Origin: an uncultured Verrucomicrobia subdivision 3 bacterium
Lineage (GTDB): Bacteria; Verrucomicrobiota; Verrucomicrobiia; Limisphaerales; UBA11358
Direction: 5' to 3'
Length of the DNA stretch: 47,473 bases
NCBI GenBank assembly: GCA_903850425.1
Contig: CAINLR010000008.1
Location: 1-47,473 of the forward strand
The position numbers and the translations under genes were made by a program. The number at the start of each line of letters is the position of its first letter. The stretch's first letter is position 1. The notes under the pieces were generated by a model. That model ran no database searches and was not told the DNA's origin. It worked only from the letters and a program-made list of their open reading frames with translations. Shown one piece after another: positions 41,664 to 47,473 of this stretch.

Positions 41664-42197
41664 TCAGAGCCAAAAACCAATGTTCCGTTCGAGAATTCCT
41701 ATTGGGTGGTTCCCCATCAGTTACTCGCCGGCGAGCATCCAATTGACGTCAGTGACGAACTCACGCTTGTTCGACTAACGGCGCTGTTGGGTGCCGGGGT
41801 TCGGACATTTGTGGACCTCACCGAGGCGCGGGAAAACATTCCGAGTTATGCTGACCTCTTAGCTTCTCTCGCAACCGAGCGAAAGATTGAAGTGGATCTT
41901 CATCGGATAGCCATTCCTGACCGGCATGTGCCTGCACCGGAAACTTTGCGACTGATTCTCGATTCAATTGACCGGGCTATCGCCAACGAAAATCCGGTCT
42001 ATGTGCATTGCTTTGCTGGGATCGGTCGCACGGGCACGATTGTTGGTTGTTATCTGATGCGGCATGGGCGGGCGAAAGCGCCGGATGTCATTGCCAGGAT
42101 TTCCGAGTTGCGGTGCCTGATGCCTTGCGGGAGTGATGCCTCGCCCCATACACCCGAACAAATTGAGGTCGTCATGCGTTGGAAAATGGGAACATGA
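41661..42197 (+). CDS. Dual-specificity / tyrosine phosphatase-like protein
   Basis: 178 aa from ATG 41661. The active site VHCFAGIGRTGTIVGCYLM (HCxxGxxRTG) lies at about residue 116-134, and the preceding acid is likely in IAIPDRHVPAPET. The N-terminal VVPHQLLAGEHPIDV is the usual start of the small atypical DSP group. The group removes phosphate from phosphoproteins, phosphoinositides or sugars. The start covers the relic antitoxin; an unbroken frame that extends further left is only a shadow of the toxin gene. Confidence 0.83.
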   Translation: MSEPKTNVPFENSYWVVPHQLLAGEHPIDVSDELTLVRLTALLGAGVRTFVDLTEARENIPSYADLLASLATERKIEVDLHRIAIPDRHVPAPETLRLILDSIDRAIANENPVYVHCFAGIGRTGTIVGCYLMRHGRAKAPDVIARISELRCLMPCGSDASPHTPEQIEVVMRWKMGT

Positions 42198-42278
42198 ATG
42201 TTTAGGTCTTCATGATTACCAGCAGGATCTTTTTGGAATTCATCTCGTTTTGATGGTTGGTTGACGGTGGACAAATTG

Positions 42279-45200
42279 TCATCCAGCGACACCAGCAAGT
42301 TCCTCCACATCTTGTTCGACAGCCGGAGTAGAGTCCAATTGGGCCGCCGCCTGATTCTTGTTGAGATCAAGCTCATCTTCGATTTCATCCTGCCGCTTCG
42401 AAAGTGTCGCAAGTTTCGCTTCATACTCGAACGCTTGTTCCGTCTGCGCCTGCAAATCGGTGACGCGCTTTCGCGTCTCAGCAGTCCGATCAAGGACACC
42501 GACAGCAACCTCGTCTAAATTTTGCACGGCGTATTCAACCGAACGAATCGTCCCCAATGCCGTCGCCCCCACATTGGCGGTGTAAGTGCCGAATCCCTTC
42601 AACACAATGTCTGCCCCGCTCATGAAGTTGTAAGCGACGAATACTTGAAATCCGGCGAACTGTCCCACCAACCGGTCTCCCCGCGCGAGGCGCACCCGTT
42701 CAGCGTGACGTAGGAGTAGTTCTCCCGCGATGCCACGGTCGCGAATCGTTTGACCGTCAATCTGCATCATAAAAGCGTCGCCGTGTGTGTCATGTCGGCT
42801 GGTGATGTCCTGACGAATTTCTGCGATGCGTTTTTCCAGACGCGGCAGTTCCTCATTGAGATGCCGGACCTGGCTGCGCAGCCGGTATTGCGTCTCCAAG
42901 TGCTGCGTGCGCAAACGGGAGAGGCGCGCAACCTCCGCATCAACGCTCGCCTTTTCAATCACCATCGGATTGCCCGAAGCAATGGCTTTCACCTCGGCAT
43001 AGGTCAACGCCGCGCCATCAACGTCTTCGATCCGTCGCAAATCGGTTTCGCCGGTCATTACTTGGGAGATGAAGCGGGCCTTGGTTTCCAGCGTCTGCCA
43101 CATATACGCGTCGAAAGATTCCTCGGTGACGTAACGGTAGATCTGCACCTCGGGGTTTTCATTGCCCTGTCTCAGAATGCGGCCTTCGCGCTGCTCGACA
43201 TCAGCGGGCCGCCACGGAGCATCCAAATGATGAAGCGCAATCAGCCGCTGCTGGACGTTCGTGCCCGTGCCCATCTTCTGCGTGCTGCCGAACAAGATGC
43301 GAATCCGCCCGGCCCGCACGTCCTGAAATAGCAACAGCTTCGCGGCATCGCTGTCGTGGTCTTGAATGAAGGCCATTTCTCCAGCCGGAACGCCGTGTGC
43401 CAGCAATTTATCCCGCATGTCTTCATAGACCGAAAAACCTCGTCCGTTGGTCGGCACAGACATGTCACAGAAGACGAGTTGAGCCAGCCGTTTGTCAGAT
43501 GTTTCGCGCCAGACACGTTCGACTTGAGCCACGGCCAGATTCACCTTGCTGTTGGGATGGTCAGGCAATTCAGATTGGTGCAACCGCAAATCCAGCGCCG
43601 CCTTTCTGCCGTCGGTCGTCACCAGCAGCATGTTATCTTCGCGCGGGTCAATCCGCCCCGAGCGCAATGCCTCCGCCCGCTCCACCAAGGATTGAACAAT
43701 TTCCTTCAACTCCTTGGAGCATGGTGCGTTTACGATGATGGGCTTGCCCGTGCGCAATTCCGGCACGGGGAGCTTGAGCATTTTTTGCGTCTGAATATCC
43801 GCGACCTGGCGAAACTGCTGCATGAGTTCCGGCACATTGATGAAACGAGCGAAGCGCGTGTTCAGCCGATAGCCAGAGCCGTCGGGGGCGAGTTCCATCG
43901 CCGAGACCGGTTCGCCGAACGTGGCGGCCCACGAATCGAAGTGATCCACCTTGAGCGCCTTCAGCGCGGTCAATTGCAGATAACGCTGCATGGTAAACAT
44001 CTCGGCCACACTGTTGGCAATCGGTGTGCCCGTGGCGAACACCACACCCGCGCCACTGTTCATGCGCTGCACATGCAGCACTTTGAGGAACATATCAAAA
44101 GCGCGCTGTGACGCGGTTGCCGGGAGACCCGCGATGCGGGTCATTTTGGAAACGTAAAACAAGTTTTTGAAATAGTGCGCTTCATCCACAAACAGACGAT
44201 CCACGCCGAGTTCTTCAAACGTCAGCGTGTCGTCTTTCTTTTCGTTGGCCGCAAGTTCCTTGAGCTTCGATTCGAGTCTCTTTTTCGCCCGCTCCAACTG
44301 TTTGACGATGCGCGAATCGCCGTTTTTGCGTTGCTGCTCGACGGCCAGGTTAAGTTCGCGGAGTTCGCCGTTGATGAATTCTTCCTGCGTGGCGCGCGCA
44401 ACCGGGATTTTCTCAAAGCCCGAATGCGTGACGATCACGGCATCCCAATTGCCGGTGGCGATACGGCTCATGAGCGTCTGTCGTTTTTCCTTTTCAAAAT
44501 CCTCCTTGGATGCGACCAGAATGTTCGCGGCCGGATAGAGTGTCAGGAGTTCGGAAGAAAACTGGCCGAGCATGTGATTGGGAACGGCAAACAACGGCTT
44601 GCGGGCGAAACCGAGCCGCTTCAGTTCCATCGCGGCGGCGACCATCGTGTAGGTCTTGCCCGCGCCTACGACATGGGCGAGCAGGCAGTTTGGTGTCTGC
44701 AAAATGCGCCACACCGATGCGCGCTGATGTTGGCGCAACGCGATGGCCGGGCTTGCGCCGGGCAGTGTCAGGTGGTCGCCGTTGAACGTGCGAAGGCGGA
44801 CGTTGTTGAACTCATCGTTGTATTTGCGTGCGAGCCGTTCACGGCGTTCGTCGTGGTTCCAAATCCAGGACTTGAATCGGTCCTTAATTTTCTCCTGCTT
44901 GTCGCGCGCCGCTTCGGTGGCCGGCACATTTACAACCTCACGGTCGTTTGAACTGTCGTAATCGTGGATCGTCGGGGTGCGCAGGTTCAAGGCATCTTCC
45001 AGCAGTTCCACGGCGCTACGTCGCTCGGTCCCATGCTCGGTGGTGTTGGCGACGGAAAACTTCACGCCATAGCCCGCGCGCACGACCCAGAGACCAAGTT
45101 GCGGGACATGGCTGACACCGATGCCTTCTTCGCCTAAAAGTTCCTCGGCAAATTTCTGGATGTCCTCCGCCGGAATCCAGGTGCTGCCCAGTCTGGCGTC

Positions 45201-46094
45201 AATCTCGGACGCATTGAGGTCAACGGGCTGGACCAATTTGAGCGCCTCGGCGTTGGGCTTGAACGATTCATCCGATAACGCGGCGGCCTCCGCGACGGCC
45301 AGCTTCGCACGAACATTCCCCGACAGATACTCATCTTCGGTCTCCCAACGGTTGGTTTGTGGATTGAGGAAAATTGCACCGCGCAGTTCCGCGAGGAACT
45401 CCGAGGGTTTTCGGTGAAGCAAACCCGCGACATGGTCGAGGTCAACGACACCGCGCTCGCCGAGAGTGACCAGCAGGGCGTCTTGCGCGGTTTTGATTTC
45501 CACCGTGGAAACACCCCGCTGAATGGTGCGTTCACGGAAGATGGCAGCTTTGACGGCGGACTTGCGGTGCTCGTCGTAATGCTCAAGTGAAAGCAACAAC
45601 GGCAAATCTGGGTCGCCCCGGAATGCCGACGTGTTCGCCCGCTCAGAAATATAACCATGCCGGCTGACAAAGCGGTCGTAAGCCTGATTCAATTGTGCTC
45701 GGCTGACTTCGTGGTCGCTGTCATCGGATGATTCAATCTGGGTGCGCAAACAGCGACGCACCGCGTCGCGCACATGAATCAATCCCCGGATGCGTTGCCT
45801 CCGTTGCGGTGACAACTCATCCACGAGACGAATTTGGTCGCCATCCCGAATGCCAATCCGGTCATTTACAAGGGTGTAGGCGTTGGGTTTCACGAGGTCA
45901 GGTGCGGGAAATACCTGCTCAATGCTAGGCGACGCTACTTGGTTGTTGAGGGGAAACCCAGTTGCTGCAAGAGGGCATACATCGCCTGAATAATAATCGG
46001 GGCGGTGTAATGCGCGTTCAACGTCGTGGCCCGGGCGGATTCGAGTTCTTCCGTCGTGAGCAGCGCTGCCAACTGCGCGCGTTCCTCCTGCCAC
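42279..46094 (-). CDS. Methylase-helicase giant, SNF2-like helicase part (N-terminal domain lost)
   Basis: Up to 1271 aa; family-like sequence starts only at about 45952 (FPLNNQVASPSIEQVFPAP). SF2 motifs: Walker A HVVGAGKTYTMVAAAMELK (near 44660), LFVDEAHYFKN (near 44190), FATGTPIANSVAEMF (near 44030), GSTQKMGTGTNVQQRLIALH (near 43280) and EQREGRILRQGN. A long coiled coil follows near 42900. In plasmid and ICE homologs, which I know by pattern, an N6-adenine methyltransferase stands in front. Here that core is missing and the frame is shifted against the remaining N-terminus (45935-46393). The first 45 codons of the open frame, from GTG 46094, are out of frame with that head. How it is translated is unclear. 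Confidence 0.78.
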   Translation of the reverse strand: MAGGTRAVGSAAHDGRTRIRPGHDVERALHRPDYYSGDVCPLAATGFPLNNQVASPSIEQVFPAPDLVKPNAYTLVNDRIGIRDGDQIRLVDELSPQRRQRIRGLIHVRDAVRRCLRTQIESSDDSDHEVSRAQLNQAYDRFVSRHGYISERANTSAFRGDPDLPLLLSLEHYDEHRKSAVKAAIFRERTIQRGVSTVEIKTAQDALLVTLGERGVVDLDHVAGLLHRKPSEFLAELRGAIFLNPQTNRWETEDEYLSGNVRAKLAVAEAAALSDESFKPNAEALKLVQPVDLNASEIDARLGSTWIPAEDIQKFAEELLGEEGIGVSHVPQLGLWVVRAGYGVKFSVANTTEHGTERRSAVELLEDALNLRTPTIHDYDSSNDREVVNVPATEAARDKQEKIKDRFKSWIWNHDERRERLARKYNDEFNNVRLRTFNGDHLTLPGASPAIALRQHQRASVWRILQTPNCLLAHVVGAGKTYTMVAAAMELKRLGFARKPLFAVPNHMLGQFSSELLTLYPAANILVASKEDFEKEKRQTLMSRIATGNWDAVIVTHSGFEKIPVARATQEEFINGELRELNLAVEQQRKNGDSRIVKQLERAKKRLESKLKELAANEKKDDTLTFEELGVDRLFVDEAHYFKNLFYVSKMTRIAGLPATASQRAFDMFLKVLHVQRMNSGAGVVFATGTPIANSVAEMFTMQRYLQLTALKALKVDHFDSWAATFGEPVSAMELAPDGSGYRLNTRFARFINVPELMQQFRQVADIQTQKMLKLPVPELRTGKPIIVNAPCSKELKEIVQSLVERAEALRSGRIDPREDNMLLVTTDGRKAALDLRLHQSELPDHPNSKVNLAVAQVERVWRETSDKRLAQLVFCDMSVPTNGRGFSVYEDMRDKLLAHGVPAGEMAFIQDHDSDAAKLLLFQDVRAGRIRILFGSTQKMGTGTNVQQRLIALHHLDAPWRPADVEQREGRILRQGNENPEVQIYRYVTEESFDAYMWQTLETKARFISQVMTGETDLRRIEDVDGAALTYAEVKAIASGNPMVIEKASVDAEVARLSRLRTQHLETQYRLRSQVRHLNEELPRLEKRIAEIRQDITSRHDTHGDAFMMQIDGQTIRDRGIAGELLLRHAERVRLARGDRLVGQFAGFQVFVAYNFMSGADIVLKGFGTYTANVGATALGTIRSVEYAVQNLDEVAVGVLDRTAETRKRVTDLQAQTEQAFEYEAKLATLSKRQDEIEDELDLNKNQAAAQLDSTPAVEQDVEELAGVAG

Positions 46095-46393
46095 ACTTTG
46101 TTTGCAGGATCGAACACTTGCGGCAATCCGCCCCAGCCGACATACCGAACCAGGATTTGCTTTTCATCCTGCGTTGCCGGCCTGGAATTAGCTTCCAGAT
46201 GTTTGAGCAGTTCGATGGCGGAGAGATTGCCGTAACACTTGGATTTGAGACCGCCCGTGCCAAGCTTGTCCGCCTCGGTGATGCGATAGTTGTTTTGGTT
46301 GCGGAGCGGTTGTGGTTCCTGGTCGGGCGCGCCGGCGTCGCAACTCAGGTCTCGGACCGGAGAAAGACATACCGTTCCCGGACAATTTCCCAC
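45935..46393 (-). pseudogene. N-terminal remnant of the methylase-helicase, cut off by a deletion
   Basis: It reads NNYRITEADKLGTGGLKSK, then VRYVGWGGLPQVFDPANK and LNAHYTAPIIIQAMYALL, the head of the methylase-helicase family. It stops at TAG 45935-45937 right after QQLGF. The expected next part, LEPxxGxGxF and the NPPF/Y active site, is absent, while the helicase half resumes in another frame a few bases on. A GTG at 46393 is a possible start, overlapping the small gene upstream. It is a deletion remnant. Confidence 0.75.
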
Positions 46394-46596
46394 GCCGTTT
46401 GTTCCGCTTGTTCCTCCGACAGGCCCTGCGTCAGAAAATGGCGTCGGAGGTCGTCCATGTCCGCCGCCGTTCGTTCCTCCGCCTCCCTCAGTGCAGCCTC
46501 CAACCTCCCCGTCCGGGATAATTCGGCCCACATCTTCGGATGGTGTCGCCGCCAGAATTGCTCGGCCAGGCAGCCATATTGGGTCAGGGTTTTCAT
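46345..46596 (-). CDS. TnpV-like small protein, copy 1
   Basis: 83 aa from ATG 46596. MKTLTQYGCLAEQFWRRHHP leads into a charged helix and ends WEIVRERYVFLRSET. It is clearly paralogous to 46853-47101 (shared MK-LT, W-K/R, GRL, L-EAE-R, QAN/EQ and ERYVFL). The layout resembles the transposon-encoded TnpV group, a small helical protein of unknown role in mobile elements. Its 3' end overlaps the methylase remnant in another frame. Confidence 0.6.
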   Translation of the reverse strand: MKTLTQYGCLAEQFWRRHHPKMWAELSRTGRLEAALREAEERTAADMDDLRRHFLTQGLSEEQAEQTAWEIVRERYVFLRSET

Positions 46597-46724
46597 GATT
46601 CGGAAACCTCGCTTGAAACAGGTCCAGTTGAAGATCATTGTCCCGGCCATTACTTCGCACCCGCATTGAACCGCGCCTCCAACATCTCAATTCTTTTGAC
46701 CGGCCAAGAATTTGGCTGTTTTAA

Positions 46725-46753
46725 GAATTAAGACTTTTACGGTTGCTAGTCAA
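46725..46753 (-). promoter_or_regulatory. Possible promoter of the small gene and methylase-helicase unit
   Basis: On the minus strand, TTGACT (46748-46753), a 17-bp spacer and TAATTC (46725-46730), about 130 bp before the ATG of the TnpV-like gene. The -35 box is good and the -10 is fair. This 250-bp gap shows no gene. Confidence 0.35.
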
Positions 46754-46852
46754 ACAGGCGCTAACCCATGAACTACACAGGGCTTGAACCATCAGTCTTT
46801 GGGCCATTGCATTATCGCGCGCACTCGGAAGGTGGCCGCGATTCCGCCGGGA

Positions 46853-47101
46853 TCATTTCGCTTTCAGGAAGACGTATCGTTCCTGAAGAATCTTCCACGC
46901 TCGACTGTTGGCCTGTTGTGGGGTCAATCCCTGATTACGAAAGTGGCGGATCGAATCGTCCAGTTCGGACACCGCCCGCTGTTCGGCCTCGTGCAGCATT
47001 TCGTGCAGCCGCCCATTCCGTTCGAGTTCGAGTGTCATGTTGGGCAATAATTTTGTCCAGTGATTCAAGGCAAGAGTGCCGAAGGGTGTCAGGATCTTCA
47101 T
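46853..47101 (-). CDS. TnpV-like small protein, copy 2
   Basis: 82 aa from ATG 47101. MKILTPFGTLALNHWTKLLP is followed by ERNGRLHEMLHEAEQRAVSE, GLTPQQANSRAW and ILQERYVFLKAK. Same length and plan as the gene 250 bp downstream (46345-46596), so the pair arose by duplication. Function unknown; mobile-element association is inferred. It lies next to the iteron-like array at the right edge. Confidence 0.6.
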   Translation of the reverse strand: MKILTPFGTLALNHWTKLLPNMTLELERNGRLHEMLHEAEQRAVSELDDSIRHFRNQGLTPQQANSRAWKILQERYVFLKAK

Positions 47102-47210
47102 AGTCGGCAGAAATCAAAGTTCAAAATAAATCGAGCGGTAGATCGAAGTCGTTGCGAGTGGAAATCAAGCCCCTCTGACCATCCACTACTGCGAGGCATC
47201 GCCGAATGCG
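47102..47210. other. Gap between TnpV-like gene and the repeat array
   Basis: 109 bp, upstream of the TnpV-like gene. No promoter of quality is seen. Confidence 0.3.
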
Positions 47211-47376
47211 TATTCCGATGTCTGTCGGACAGTGATTCTAATCTCTGTCGGACAGGGTTCCGATTTCTGCCGGACACCATTCCGATTTCTGTCGGACAGG
47301 GTTCCGGGCGGCTGTCGGACAGTTTTGGGGCCGGATTAGAACGGTGTCCGGGCTGGCCCGGAATGGTGTCCGACAG
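47211..47376 (+). repeat. Iteron-like array, seven units with 22-23-bp spacing
   Basis: Five direct units of CTGTCGGACAG (47222, 47245, 47267 as CTGCCGGACAC, 47289, 47312) are spaced 23, 22, 22 and 23 bp and preceded by TTCCGAT-type tails. Two inverted units follow at 47344 (GTGTCCGGGCT) and 47366 (GTGTCCGACAG), 22 bp apart. The core is near-palindromic (CTGTC-G-GACAG). Helically phased repeats of this size are typical of plasmid replication or partition sites. No Rep protein is visible within the window. Confidence 0.8.
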
Positions 47377-47473
47377 CGAGTGGAATCCGGGCGTGGAAAG
47401 AGTGGAGCGACGCGGGAATGGGTGTCAGGGTGGCGGCTCGATTCAGGTGGATCGGGAAAGGCCATTCATGTCA
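47377..47473. other. Right edge, no feature seen
   Basis: 97 bp of GC-rich sequence. The open frames crossing it only translate the repeat array. Confidence 0.3.

Noticed and set aside
46780-46800. tRNA T-arm-like GGTTCAAGCCC on the minus strand
   Set aside because: The flanking bases do not form a T-stem and no D-arm, anticodon arm or acceptor stem can be folded around it.
47211-47376. CRISPR array
   Set aside because: Spacing is 22-23 bp with conserved sequence between cores, so there are no unique spacers, and there are no cas genes.

Overview
The window reads as bacterial chromosome, or a chromosome with integrated plasmid-like DNA. It is most likely from the Verrucomicrobiota (Pedosphaera/Limisphaerales type). 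That is an inference from the exosortase plus DUF218 polysaccharide locus, the four-helix-bundle (S23/IVS-type) genes set in degenerate intergenic repeats, and small conserved proteins I associate with Verrucomicrobia and Planctomycetes. No rRNA, tRNA or CRISPR array was seen, so the phylum is not proven.

Region 1 (about 119-24,883, all minus strand) is one large surface-polysaccharide cluster. In transcription order it holds a DUF218/ElyC protein, a Wzx-type flippase, a DPM1-like GT2, a large GT-C-like membrane protein, GT4, a pyruvyl-transferase family protein, GT2, two SAM methyltransferases, a PIG-L deacetylase, a CelD/BcsL-type GNAT, two gene relics, a FkbM methyltransferase, acyltransferase-3, GT4, an O-antigen ligase/Wzy-like protein, two more GT4s, a SAM methyltransferase, a WcaF-type acetyltransferase, a WaaE-like GT2, a second DUF218 protein and an exosortase. 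Several neighbours overlap by ATGA, which indicates translational coupling. The set covers sugar assembly, decoration, flipping and polymerisation. No priming phosphoglycosyltransferase and no Wza/Wzc-type export gene lies inside the window.

Region 2 (about 24,884-29,739) is loose and repeat-rich. It has a HTH protein, two four-helix-bundle genes, an apparently orphan HicB antitoxin, a NahK-like sugar kinase and a GbsR/MarR regulator. At least three families of degenerate short repeats fill the gaps.

Region 3 (29,827-34,704) is a compact minus-strand cassette: two paralogous 519-aa serine recombinases, a ParB-like protein and a RepB-family protein, each junction an ATGA overlap. The RepB gene is cut by one in-frame TAA. 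I consider this cassette the best candidate for a little-described mobile or partition system.

Region 4 (34,741-42,197) is accessory DNA. It holds a XRE regulator, a UPF0175/DUF3368 pair whose PIN toxin has two frameshifts, a roughly 130-bp repeat present twice, a formyltransferase, a GATase-like protein, two conserved small proteins, an intact Phd/PIN toxin-antitoxin operon with a visible promoter and palindromic operator, a relic of another PIN operon, and a dual-specificity-type phosphatase.

Region 5 (42,279-47,473) is plasmid- or ICE-like. A methylase-helicase giant has lost its methyltransferase core by internal deletion, two small paralogous TnpV-like genes lie upstream, and an iteron-like array of seven 22-23-bp-spaced units sits at the right edge.
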